A stretch of 64,000 bases of DNA, taken from contig OW388291.1 of assembly GCA_936450465.1 (NCBI GenBank), positions 35,502,656 through 35,566,655 of the forward strand, given 5' to 3'. The stretch comes from Gibbula magus (Eukaryota > Mollusca > Gastropoda > Trochida > Trochidae). The notes under the pieces were generated by a model, which searched no databases, was not told where the DNA came from, and saw nothing but the letters and a program-made list of their open reading frames with translations. Positions within the stretch are counted from its first letter, which is position 1. The number at the start of each line of letters is the position of its first letter. The translations under genes and the position numbers were made by a program. This document shows, in pieces, positions 26,200 through 37,248 of this stretch.

Positions 26200-29100
26200 A
26201 TGACATCACAATTACTTTTTATATTGGAAGCGTTTTGCTCAGAAACGTAAAATTGTCATTGAAAGGTGCGTAATGAAGCATGCTTTTGGGTGTTAAATAG
26301 AATGTCACCCTTGTGTCTTCTGATATATACACTTGGAAATTAATTAAGCAACACCCAATGTTTTTAACAGAAAAATCGTTCTGATTTGAAAGAAGACAAT
26401 ACGTCAGGATAACGGTTAGTGATTTTAGGTAGAACAATCATTTAGCAGTGGTTATTCAAATAACGGTTCATCGTCTTTCGGATAAGGGCTGTTAAAATAA
26501 TTTGGTATCAAAATCCAAGTTCCATTATGAAATGAAATGAAAGTCAATATGTTGCTGTAATGTGATAAGTGTCATTCTTTCATGTGAAGTGATTACACTT
26601 TACTAACTGACTTTGTAACAAAAGTCACTCGTTAAAGCAGTATGCACCTTCAAAATCATGAAAATGTCAATTTCAATAAACTTGTCTTAATTAACAAATA
26701 CGGTCACTACTTACGGTGATGGCTTATCTACAGCTAGAAGAACTGTTTAATAAACAAATTGATTTCAAATAATCTCAAATTTATTCACAGGTCATATGGT
26801 TGTAGGCTTTTTCTCAATTATCGTTAAAAAGTGACTGGAAGTTTAATGTCTCTCCAGCTTCTTATTATACATGATAAAAGAAGTTTTGGTGTATGCATGT
26901 ATATATACTTGGTATTAAAAATGTTGTTTACAATAAATCAATTTTAAACTTTGAATTGAAGTTTCTCTTCTATAGGACAATAGTTATTTTAGGTAAAAAT
27001 TAAGTACCTTCATATTTTTCCTAACATTTTCATAACTTTTGCATATTGTGGATTTTTATTTTAGTTAATGAGTCGCTAAATTACCAACTGTTATGTCTGG
27101 GGTGTAAAATCGTTCAATGTATCATTTGCTTGTGTATGTTTTTGTCCTGTTTTGTCATTGTATCAATGTGGGTGGCTTTTAGAAATACCCACTGATTGGT
27201 TGAATTACTCATGTTGTCGCATATCGCTATTATTATAATCATACTAATTACCAAGGACGTCATCTCTTATAGTAAATCAACGCTTTTAGTTAGACTGGGT
27301 ATCTTAATTAGTCGTGCATTGTAATGATAGGAGAATCCTACTTACTAGCAGTCAAATCGATTTCATTGCCATGGAAACACAAATAACACACAGACGCGTG
27401 GAAACAAACCAGTTTGAGAAACAATACGAGCGATTTCGCATCATCTCTCATGCATCTGGTCAACCATGAAGGATTCGATGTTTAAAACGAGGATACAATG
27501 TCGTTCTTTTCGACGTCGTGTTTCAAAATGGCGAGCTCCAAGGTAACTTGTTGCCAGTCATTTGAATTTATTTTGAGAGGAGTGGTAGCTGAACAAGCCT
27601 TGACGTGGTCAGTGAGGGCATTGTGAAATACCAGGCGGTCGACACACTGGTGTGATGTGAACGAATGGGAAACCGTATCAGTCTCGTCGCTGACAGTCGT
27701 TATGAAATAATCCGCCTCGTATGAAGAGCCTTTCATCCAACATATATGTCTATATCTACGGGTTGACTGAACTTGGCACTTTGTTTGTGAAGATACAGGA
27801 GATAGCACGTGTGAAGTCGGTGAGTTCGTGCGCTTCTGAAGCAATGGGGATATAGAACTACCTTTTCTCAGTTTGAAAAATCAAACGTTCTTTTGACACG
27901 CAAGTTGAAGTTTGGCCTAATTGACTCTTGCGAAGTTACCTGAAACCTTGATTGACGTTTAAGGTTAACTTTATACGTCTCTATGTTACCTGTGTGACGT
28001 AATGTCAAGGTGAAGTTGATTAATATCGTGGATAATGCCAAGTGACAAACGTGAAGTTAAAACGTATAATCATTGTGGAAAACGTTATTACGTCTATTTC
28101 ACATATGTGGAATAATGTCAGTTTAAAACCTGATAATCTTCACGGACGGACCTATCTCGTCAGCATAGTGTTTTCTATTTTCACATTGATGAATATTGTA
28201 GACAAGGCTTTTACATTTCACATACGTCATCCGTCGATGTAGCAGACACTAACTAACTACTGGGATTCTCGTATTTTCAGTTAATTACCAAGCTAAACTA
28301 CTGCCTTGAAAGCTGTACGTTATCTGTTGCTGGCTGTGGAAACTTCAACACGACGCAGGTACGGGGTGTGAAATTGCTCATAACGATTGGACCGGCAACC
28401 TGTACATATATAACTAACCCCAATTAATCCACTGGACAGCTGGATGTCGCTGAATGACTATTTACACTAAGAGAGATTCCCCTCAACAGTATTAAACAAC
28501 GACTTACATATTGATTGTCACTGACGGATACTGCAGACCTACCCTGGGGGATGACAAGCGGCAAGTGACCAAAGTGGACATTGCGAGTTGACCATTACCG
28601 ATTTTGCCAAGTTTGACGATTTTCAGGATTTGTTCTGCATGGTTTGTAGCCAAGTGTGACCATTTATCTAATGGACTGCTAGTTGTTTGTTAAGCGTTAC
28701 CACATTTCACGTGTTGACCGGTATTCTGCCTGCTGCAAACTATAGACATAATTGACAATAATTAATGCGAATAACTACTTTGACCAATAATACACCAAAG
28801 TCGTGACCACATATCAGGGTTGACACTATATATATATCTAAGAGAACATACCGGTATTCCGTTCTCCCTATCGTTTCCACTACATTACCGCTCAGAGCTA
28901 TGTACCTTAGCTAGGTTGACAACTGTCGGTAATACTGACAAAAGCGTGACTACATTTTACAGTTGATAATCGTCGGTGTCATTGGCAGACAGTGCGGTCA
29001 CGTTAGACATTCGACATTGGCCAAAGAGTGACCGCATACTGCTAATTACCAACCATCGATCGCCTGTGGATATATACATGTGTGAAAGCCATTTGTTTGG

Positions 29101-29392
29101 GAACGTCAACAGGCGAGTTTTCATTTGTATTTTGAGAGACAAATCGATAGAGTGTGATCGGATAGTATTTCACACTTGAAGTAATCAGTGAAGTAGTCAT
29201 CACAACGGTATCGCCAGCATTGTGTGAGGACTCAAAAGGACAAAAATCAAGCATTCCAGTGTTGAATAACTGATGTTGTGTTGAGGACAATGTAATCCCT
29301 TGTTTAAAGGCGATGCTCATGTCAGATATCCAACAGCATGAGGACGTTATGTTCAGCAGAGGACATTGGCTTCATTTTGATAGAGTGGTATA
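26200..29392. other. Intergenic, no supported gene
   Basis: I see no conserved coding sequence, RNA gene or clear repeat here. A 120-codon minus-strand frame at 27482-27844 begins at a TTG, lacks recognisable domains and is not called. Confidence 0.4.
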
Positions 29393-29765
29393 ACTTCATT
29401 TGAGAATATTATCTTTCCTTTGGAAACACTTCATTTGAGAACATTATCTTTCCTTTGGAAACACTTCATTTGAGGACATTATCTTTCCTTTAGAATAACT
29501 TCTTTGGAGGAAATTATCATTCCTTTGGAATAACTTCATTTGAGGACATTATCTTTCCTTTGGAATAACTTCTTTGGAGGAAATTATCATTCCCTTGGAA
29601 TAACTTCATTTGAGGACATTATCTTTCCTTTGGAATAACTTCATTTGAGGACATTATCTTTCCTTTGGAAACACTTCATTTGAGGACATTAGCTTTTCTT
29701 TGGAAACACTTCTTTTGAGGAAATTATCTTTCCTTTGGAATAACTTCATTTGAGGACATTATCTA
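29393..29765. repeat. 35-bp minisatellite, about 10.6 units
   Basis: The consensus unit starts ACTTCATTTGAGGACATTAT and ends CTTTCCTTTGGAATA. Variant units (TTTGGAGGAAATTATCA) alternate with the main type. Degenerate copies continue to about 29,900. It lies about 1.1 kb upstream of the orphan gene. Confidence 0.95.
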
Positions 29766-30861
29766 TATTGACGATACTTTTTTTATAAACTAATAGGACA
29801 TTGTCGATACTTTCCTTTGGAGTGACTTTATTTTAAGACAATATTATTATTGCAAGGATATACCTTCATTTGGCATTCCTTCATTTGACATACCTTCATT
29901 CATAGACATCATCATAATTTGAGGATACCCATTTTGATTACCTACATCTTATTATAACCGAGTGACACAACGCTTCAGTGGTTGAAGCAATGCTATCTTT
30001 TAGCGATAGTGATTCTCTCTGTGATTCCTGTGCTAGCGTGTCATTGTGACACATTCTGCTATTCTGGGGACGACATTAAAGAGAGACGCACGGGTGTTCC
30101 GTGCGGGGGAGGTTTTATGCCGCCTCATGGAACATGGTATAACATACTTATTACGAATGACTAGTCAAAATTCACGTTCACCACAGGTCGTTAGATGTGG
30201 ACAGTTTCACCATTTCATTGAGTTGAAATCACGTAAATCAGTTTCAGTGTACTGATTACAAAGACACTGTGTGAATGATTAATATATTGTATTGAGACCC
30301 AGTTGTTTTGATACTGAGGAAAATCAGGAATACAATTTCAATAGAGTTTTCCATCAATACTCTAGTGGCTGCCAGTACAGTAAAGCTTCTATAGAAGTAT
30401 TGGATGACGACAGTGCCATCACCTGATACAGCGCTGTCCCGGCACTGTCCTAGAGCACCGTCCCTCTGGGAAAATAATTTGTATCGTGTATTCTGAACAA
30501 AGGAAGTATGGATGTTTGATTGAAATCACTGTACCAACTAATCAAGGAAGTGTTCGTATCGCATGTACAATCAACTAACGAGTGTACCTGAGGTAAAGCA
30601 ATTATCTCTGAAGTCGGAATGGCCCTGGCGAGTAATTAGTGATCAGCGATGTCCCGAGCTTCATTAAAACATCAAATGGATACGGTGGGAACAGTTTTCT
30701 TTAAGGCCTTTTTCATTTAAACAGTGCCTGTTTTTACTTGGTTGAAATTTCCGAACATGTGTCTGAGTAATGACATTATAAGGTAGCCAAACGTCAATAG
30801 TATTTTGCCAATAAGTTTCAACATTTACTCAATTAGTCAAAGTGCCCCGAAGTCCACTTTA

Positions 30862-32379
30862 ATGACATCGACGTTTGTACAGGACAACGCCCTCAGAATG
30901 AATTTCTATAAACACATGCAAAGCCGGCGTCGACGTCGCCTTCCCCACGTGCAGCGGGCACCGTCACGTCAACCGCACCCCTTCTGGCCAACCTACCGGG
31001 GTGCCTTAGCTTGGATGCGTAAGAACCAGGACACGATAAACACGGCCATTGGTCTGCTAGACATCTACCCGAGTCTCATCCAGGACAGCTGTATGGACAA
31101 GTTCTGGGAGTTCATCAAACCCTATGTGACCCAGGAGAAAGCCGAGAGGTTACGGAAGAGGCCGACCAAGCCCGACGTCCAGGTAAGTGGAGGCCATGAA
31201 GATCCCGTCGAGACCGAGACTGTGAATGTAAAATCCCGGGTTCCGATGATCTCTGTGAATGGTTTCGACGACGACGCTGATGACGTCATACGAGAGTCTG
31301 ACATGAAGCAACGTAAGACTAGAATATATGTGACTGGGGAGGGAGATGAAGGGCGACTGACGTCCCCTTTTTCCAAGTTGACGTCAGAATTGAACACTGA
31401 ATACACATTGCATAGACAGGTTCCGAGTTCGCACTCAACACCGAGGGTTTGTGAAATTTTGGCAGATTCTGACATATTTCTCTTTCTTATGAGCGAGGAG
31501 AGCGTCACGAATCCGTCCAGTTACCGTGATCTCTCCGCAGCGTGGGCTATGGATATCCCAGCCGTGTTCATAAAGCCCCCGGGATTCAAACTGCCCAGTC
31601 CCCTCCCTGACTCTGTAGTGATGTACAGTATGGAGAACCAGAGAAGTGCGATTCAGGGACGTAGCACCCAGGCTATGTCTCTCAGTGCCACGCCAGGTCT
31701 CAACTCAGGCCACAGGACTCCTTACAGAGTCAGAAGTGCACAACCCATCCTCCGTCCATCCTCAGTGAACGAGGGGAAGAAGAACCCCCTGGTCCACAGA
31801 GAGTCATGTGATCTAGTCCTGATGCTTCTCAACGGATACCGAGAAGCGTCGGTCTGGGACCCCATCAACCAACACCGGTCCTTCAAGGACATCCAGACGA
31901 GAATAGACAAGCTGATTGTGAGGATGTACCATCCCACCCCAACTCCGTCCATAGATCCCACTCACTCTGGGGTCTTCACGACCGGAGAAAGAAGAAATGA
32001 ACTGAATACCACTGCAGCACATTTCCTCCAAGTACCCAATTTCGAAATACATTCTCCCCTGAACGTTAGCTGCGAGGACCTTCACTCGACTGATAGTGAA
32101 TATGCTGGGTTAACCCTGCCTCCAATCAACAATCTCATGATCAACCAGAGTCTCTCAGACCCAGAGGAAATGCTCAGTCCAGTCGAGAAAGAGACCTGCT
32201 ATGTGTTGTTCAAAGATCGCCATTCTCCAGGTCACGTGATAAAATGGCCGCCACAACGAGGAGAGTCGGAAACGGACGATGTGTTTGCAGACTCTCCGTT
32301 TGGTTTTGACGACCTTGACCTTACACTGGAGTTGAAGGCAGATTTAGATACGGACTGCGACTCACCTTCGCTCTTTTAG
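30862..32379 (+). CDS. Uncharacterised protein, TIR-like/Rossmann-like segment (505 aa)
   Basis: I do not recognise this gene. It is one open frame of 505 codons, clearly richer in GC than its AT-rich surroundings, ending at TAG 32377-32379. The first ATG in frame is at 30862. An ATG at 30898 has a purine at -3 and may be the real start. An in-frame TAG at 30784 closes the frame upstream, although a 5' exon is possible. Visible parts: an Arg-rich patch SRRRRRLP (about residue 20); a helical-looking segment (residues about 39-97); a segment beginning RIYVTGEGDEGR and running through ADSDIFLFLMS and AAWAMDIPAVFIKP (about 154-250); Ser/Pro-rich linkers; and an acidic tail ending DCDSPSLF. The middle resembles TIR or nucleoside-deoxyribosyltransferase folds, but the Glu usual in TIR NADases is not evident. 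Function is unknown. Confidence 0.75.
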   Translation: MTSTFVQDNALRMNFYKHMQSRRRRRLPHVQRAPSRQPHPFWPTYRGALAWMRKNQDTINTAIGLLDIYPSLIQDSCMDKFWEFIKPYVTQEKAERLRKRPTKPDVQVSGGHEDPVETETVNVKSRVPMISVNGFDDDADDVIRESDMKQRKTRIYVTGEGDEGRLTSPFSKLTSELNTEYTLHRQVPSSHSTPRVCEILADSDIFLFLMSEESVTNPSSYRDLSAAWAMDIPAVFIKPPGFKLPSPLPDSVVMYSMENQRSAIQGRSTQAMSLSATPGLNSGHRTPYRVRSAQPILRPSSVNEGKKNPLVHRESCDLVLMLLNGYREASVWDPINQHRSFKDIQTRIDKLIVRMYHPTPTPSIDPTHSGVFTTGERRNELNTTAAHFLQVPNFEIHSPLNVSCEDLHSTDSEYAGLTLPPINNLMINQSLSDPEEMLSPVEKETCYVLFKDRHSPGHVIKWPPQRGESETDDVFADSPFGFDDLDLTLELKADLDTDCDSPSLF

Positions 32380-32457
32380 AAGCAAATTATGTGCATTATT
32401 TAATTTCTTTATAGTATGTGCAATTGGCTGATTTCATATTTTTCCTGTTGTAATTCT

Positions 32458-32755
32458 ACATAGGCGCCAGAGCCTAAATATACTTATATACGTAGGCTAT
32501 ACCTACCTACCTATAATAACACATAAAGAAGATATGACACTGTCCGCCATCTTGAAACTTGCTATAGGACCGGAAATGGTTAAACTGGTTTGCTGGCTTA
32601 AATACGCTTTGGAAAATTAGTAGACTGATCCAAGTTTACATTTCCGGTCCTATGGCAGGATTCAAGATGGCGGACAGTGTCTTACCTTATTTATATGTTA
32701 CATAGGTAGGTAGATAGGTATACGGAAGTGAATATTTAGGGTCTGGCACCTGTGT
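32458..32755. mobile_element. 298-bp inverted-repeat MITE next to the orphan gene
   Basis: Two arms of about 130 bp are imperfect reverse complements. They include GGACCGGAAATG paired with CATTTCCGGTCC, and CTGTCCGCCATCTTGAA paired with TTCAAGATGGCGGACAG. The ends ACATAGG and CCTGTGT are flanked by identical AATTCT copies at 32452-32457 and 32756-32761, a likely 6-bp target-site duplication. There is no reading frame. It starts 78 bp after the stop of the 30.9-32.4 kb gene and so may be transcribed within its 3' UTR. Confidence 0.85.
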
Positions 32756-33474
32756 AATTCTCGATTGAAGAGAGGTTTTCAAATTTCAAATGACCACTTA
32801 GCTTCAAGGATAAAGGTGTACTCTAAAGATAATGGATGGAGAACAGGATTTTTTTTTTCACGTTTTACCAACATTATTTTACGACTTTTTAATGTCAAGA
32901 GAACTTTAAAAATCTACATTCTAAAATATCTTGGTCACCCAAAGGCGAATGAATATCAACTTCCATGTTGTCATTAGAACTTGAACTAATTAGAAATCAT
33001 GTTATATCTTATAATGTGACCCGATAAATGAATCGACCTATATATGTTATACATACTTCATATTACAAACGAAAACCGACGTCTGTTAAAGCTATTAAAA
33101 ATGATGTACGTATGATTCTCGACATTCTCTTCACACAGAGGTTACTCCCTTCAGATTTCCGACTTAAACAGAGTCGTTTTGTTTAAGAAACGCCAATCAC
33201 CACAATCCGTATACCAGGTTGGTGCAATCGGTAACGATCCGTATAGCTATATTGAACAATCCGTACACTAAAATTGTTTCTGAAAAAATTATTCAACTCG
33301 GGCAATCTCTGTTACAACAGGGCGCAGGCCTATCAAATTTTGCAGTCTGTTTTTAGATTTATTCATCTTTTAGTAGGTATGATTACATTTCAGACTTGTT
33401 CGTTTGTATAACAACTTGAAAATTAACTGTTTTCAATTATATTTTTAATAGTGTTCTTGTAACTCCCGCGGGTT

Positions 33475-33712
33475 ATTTAATCCGTTACACTACTTAATAA
33501 CCCGAGTGTGTAGTAGGAAAATGTTCGTACAGCTTACAAGCTTGATACGCGTCGATGTCGCTATTTATATATTGTCAGCCAATGAAATCCGGGGACTGTT
33601 ACAATTGCTCAATTTTAAGTCATTTCATTGGCTGGTTATTTGTAGCTGTTACGAGCATTAAGTACACACTCATGGTATTTTAATAGTGTAACGGATAAGA
33701 ATACCCCGGATC
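33475..33712. repeat. Imperfect fold-back element
   Basis: CCGTTACACTA near 33,482 pairs with TAGTGTAACGG near 33,683, and CAGCCAATGAAAT near 33,577 pairs with ATTTCATTGGCTG near 33,623. Further pairings lie between them. The structure is a diverged fold-back about 240 bp long with no coding content. Confidence 0.65.
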
Positions 33713-34550
33713 AGCATGATCTGTTATATAGGACATACATTTAAACATGCTATAGTCGGAGTCTGTGACTGTCCTATGATCCATGGCTACTGAGTAAGCC
33801 ATGTACAAGTAATTGAATGTTCAACATATGATACCTATTTCGATATGGGGTCATGTATCTGAGTGAAATGTATATACATTTGATATTGATCAATTTCTGA
33901 ATTTACCAATTGTAAAGTATATGTACATCATCTGTAATAAAACAATTAAGACACCTTACAGGACCTTTTTATACCTATACGCTTTGACGAGTTCCCCCTC
34001 AATACTAAATTATGAAATACAGTTTAAACGTTTGATTTTACCTGCAGTTTGGCCTAATGAAACTGTAAGCCTTTCACGAAACAGGATAATGCAACTGTAC
34101 AAACTCACTTCCAAGGTAAAATAAATAAATTTAAAAAAAACTTGAAAAACTCGTCGAGTTTGTTAGTTACTGAGTCTCACAAGAAACGAAACATTTCGAA
34201 TGCTAAACCGGAAGTTGCTGCTAATTTGACAGATAAACACATTTCCGAAAGCATAAGATAGAAAAGTACATGTAGGTACACCCCAACGTTTTGTTTATTG
34301 GCCTATGTTTGTTTGTCTTGGCGCAAATATCGTGTAATTCACTAATGAAATCCAAAATTGAACCAATTCATTTGTGCGTTTGTGCCAGTTTGAGTTTGGG
34401 GTTATATATTTTTATTTTCGCATGGATAATTGAATTTGCTGTACAGATTTACTCTTTGGCAGCGTGTTGAAGCTAATTGTTGTGAACATTTCGAAAACCT
34501 CTTAACCCTCTGACTGAAACGGTAATCAAATTATTCTGTACTGTATTCTT

Positions 34551-34884
34551 CTGATTAATATCGACCGCTTTCCGAGGAATAAAAACTGCAATATGATACA
34601 TCTACCGGGTTACTAACTCACAATTCAGTAAGCTAATCACAATACCTCCAAAAAAGCTTTCTGTGCGAGAAGATAGGACCAAATAACTAGCCCTTTCTTC
34701 CCAGATGATACACAATTACAACTGATTAAAATCGACCTTGTTCCAAGGGATAAAATTTGGAAAAATTATGCATCTACCGCGGGATACGAAGAGTTTTGTA
34801 GATTCCTACGATACGAGTTCGTATCCCTGTAGATGCACTATTTTGTAATTTTTATTCCTCGGAAAACCTTCGATTTCAATCACA
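34551..34884. repeat. Inverted-repeat cluster with B-box-like motifs
   Basis: Arms 34722-34790 and 34818-34884 are diverged reverse complements. Both carry a GCATCTAC-GGGAT(A/T)CGAA core. A third, direct unit sits at 34551-34620. The family is the same as the unit at 25.5-25.7 kb. It is not a functional tRNA. Confidence 0.65.
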
Positions 34885-35820
34885 CTGAAATACAACTGAC
34901 ACACAAGACATCATCTCTTTGTATTGTATGGTAGATGAAGAAACTTTTGGGATGCGGTTCTGTTTGTATATAAAGGGGCGACATTATGCATTAATACCGT
35001 AACGTAAAATGAAGGGTTGCTCGGACATGTTCTACAAATTAGACAACAAACTCCTTGGTAAAGAAAACAAATTGAAGCTTCCTGAACATGATTCTGGTGA
35101 GGTTCTAGCAAATGACTTCACGGAATATTTTGATGCAAAAATAAAAGCCATTCAACAAGATCTATAACACTCTTAGAGTAAGTCAATGCAATCAGAGATT
35201 CGTGAAACACCTACTTGCGATGAATTATCTACTTTTGAACCTTTCTCCAAACAAGACGTTAAGAAGATAAAATAAAAGCATCAAAGATAACAACTTCTTC
35301 CCTGGACCCTATTCCTACTTCTATGTTGATGGATTATTTAGATATACTTCTTCCTTTCATCACGAATCTCGTTAACTCAAGTATATCAAGTGAAGTTTTT
35401 TCAGATTCTCTTAAATCTGCTATTGCGCAGCGTCTTCTCAAGAAAAGTGACTTAGATCCTAACAATCTAAGAAACTATGGACCTGTATCAAATGTGACCT
35501 TAATCTCGAAAAATCATCGGAAAGGCATTGAACATAAGACTTAAGGATCATATCCAAGAATGTGGACTTATGGATGAGTTCCAATCCGCCTACCGTGATA
35601 ACCATAGTACAGAAACTGCTTTGCTGCGAGTCATTAATGAACTAAGAAGTCGGTGAAATCTGGAAATATTGCTTCATTAACACTCTTAGATCTTTCGGCA
35701 GCGTTTGACACTGTTGATCACAAGCCTCTATAGTCTCTAAACGTCATCTGGAGATGGCTGTAGCAAATGTTGCGCTTGCCTGGATTGAATCGTATCTGAG
35801 AAACAGATCACAAACTGTGG

Positions 35821-35953
35821 ATATGTTATGTTGTGGTACCAGTTGGTCTGTATCAATATTCAAAAATGCTCACGTTGTTGACCTTTGTATTATGAATAAG
35901 ATATGTATTATTTGTCTATGTATTTGAAAAAGAAATAAAATTATATAAAAAAA
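35821..35953 (+). mobile_element. Short polyadenylated retrocopy inside the LINE
   Basis: An approximately 133-bp segment ends with AATAAA and, after a further 8 bp, a run of at least ten A residues. It is flanked by AAACTGTGG at 35812-35820 and again at 35954-35962, though part of the second copy merges with the poly(A). It splits the LINE coding remnant. The signal, tail and duplication together indicate LINE-mediated retrotransposition of a 5'-truncated transcript. The source transcript is unidentified. Confidence 0.8.
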
Positions 35954-36152
35954 AAACTGTGGTTATACAACAAGCAGAGTCTGAACGCTTTTCGCTTTCG
36001 TGTGGAGTACCTCACAGATCTGTGTTGGGTCCAGTGTTTTTGTACTTTATTCTACTAGTTTTGAGTGATAGAGAATAAACAAATGGACCATCAATCTTAT
36101 GCTGTTGATATTCAACTGATTAACATTTTCAAACCAGAAAATGCAAATGATA

Positions 36153-37248
36153 AGAAGAAGAAGAAGAAGAAAAAACTTTATTACCCTTGATGGGAATTTG
36201 GCTTACATCACCACAGAGCACACACTATAAAACTATAAATATTGTAAATTGGATAAATTATATAAATATAAAACTGACATGTTCATGTTGAAAGCACATT
36301 AAAACTTAAATATTAAAAATTGCTTTTAGTAACAGGTAAGACATAAATTACAATAATGTAAATACACTGGTATGAAGATAAAACTTACAAAACATAAATA
36401 TCATTTCTTATTTAAAAGACCTATGCTTGACGGGACGAACGATTTCAGGGCTCTATTTGATTTCAGCTTGGGAATTTGGAAACGTCGGCCAGAAGGTAAA
36501 AGGTTATATTCCGAATGTAAGATGTGGGAGGGGTCATTTACAATTTTATTTGCCAAAGTTAAAACCCTATCTTCATAATCATGGGCCAGAAAATCAAAAT
36601 CAACATTTGCAATTTTTCTGCTTAATTTGACGATTTTGTTGAGCTTGTTTCGGTCTTGAACTGTCAGGGATCCATACCAATACTGAATTGAGAAAGTTAA
36701 AACACTTTGGATAAAGCTATGGTAAAACAATGAGAGAACAGTTCTGTCAACATTAAACGAGCGAAGTTTCCGTTGAAAGTATAAACGCAACTTCCAGATG
36801 CAAGGCATAACTCTTGCCAGTCTCCATTACTGGCTGATTTAGGCCTTGCAGTATTTCCTTAAGAAATCTGTGTTTAGAAATCCAGGCCCGCTATGCATTT
36901 CCAGTGCAGCGATTCACTGCCTCGACACAAGAAAGCGTGGGAAATACCGCAAGGGTTAAATCAGCCAGTAATGCAGACTGGCAAGAGTTATGCCTTGCGT
37001 TTGGAAGTTGGTATAAACGTTGTTGGCCCTTTTTGTATATAGCATCTGTATTGTCATTCCAGTTTAGTTTATCATCAATTATTGTCCAGAGATATTTGTA
37101 GTTTTTGACAATCTCCACATCAGAACCATGGACAGTGACTGGTGAATGTACAGGCTTGCATCTTCTGAAATCTATGATCATCTCTTTCGTTTTTGACACA
37201 TTGAGTAGTAAGTGATTGTCAATGATGGTGTGCAACGTACTTGCACAC
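36153..37248 (-). mobile_element. Second LINE, minus strand, nested in the first
   Basis: Minus-strand RT C-terminal remnants read LLLNVSKTKEMIIDFRR (37.2 kb) and KLRSFNVDRTVLSLFYHSF (36.7 kb). The 3' end at 36.15-36.2 kb carries AATAAA and a (CTT)n tail. ATGATA occurs on each side (36147-36152 and 37249-37254), a candidate target-site duplication. It is 5'-truncated and belongs to a different LINE family from its host. It carries its own MITE insertion. Confidence 0.82.
36788..37010. mobile_element. 223-bp MITE with 9-bp target-site duplication
   Basis: It starts CAACTTCC and ends GGAAGTTG, with arms of about 70 bp that pair almost throughout (GCAAGGCATAACTCTTGCCA and its complement). Exact 9-bp GTATAAACG copies flank it at 36779-36787 and 37011-37019. 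It interrupts the minus-strand RT between the QQRLY and QRKLRSF segments, and excision of the element plus one duplication would rejoin that frame. A 9-bp duplication suggests a Mutator- or Merlin-type source, which is inferred only. Confidence 0.9.

Noticed and set aside
27482..27844. 120-codon minus-strand frame
   Set aside because: It begins with TTG, has no recognisable domain, no clear splice context and no conserved motif. Chance cannot be excluded, so it is not called as a gene.
29393..29765. CRISPR-like array
   Set aside because: Units are contiguous 35-bp tandem copies with no unique spacers, and the DNA is eukaryotic. It is a minisatellite.
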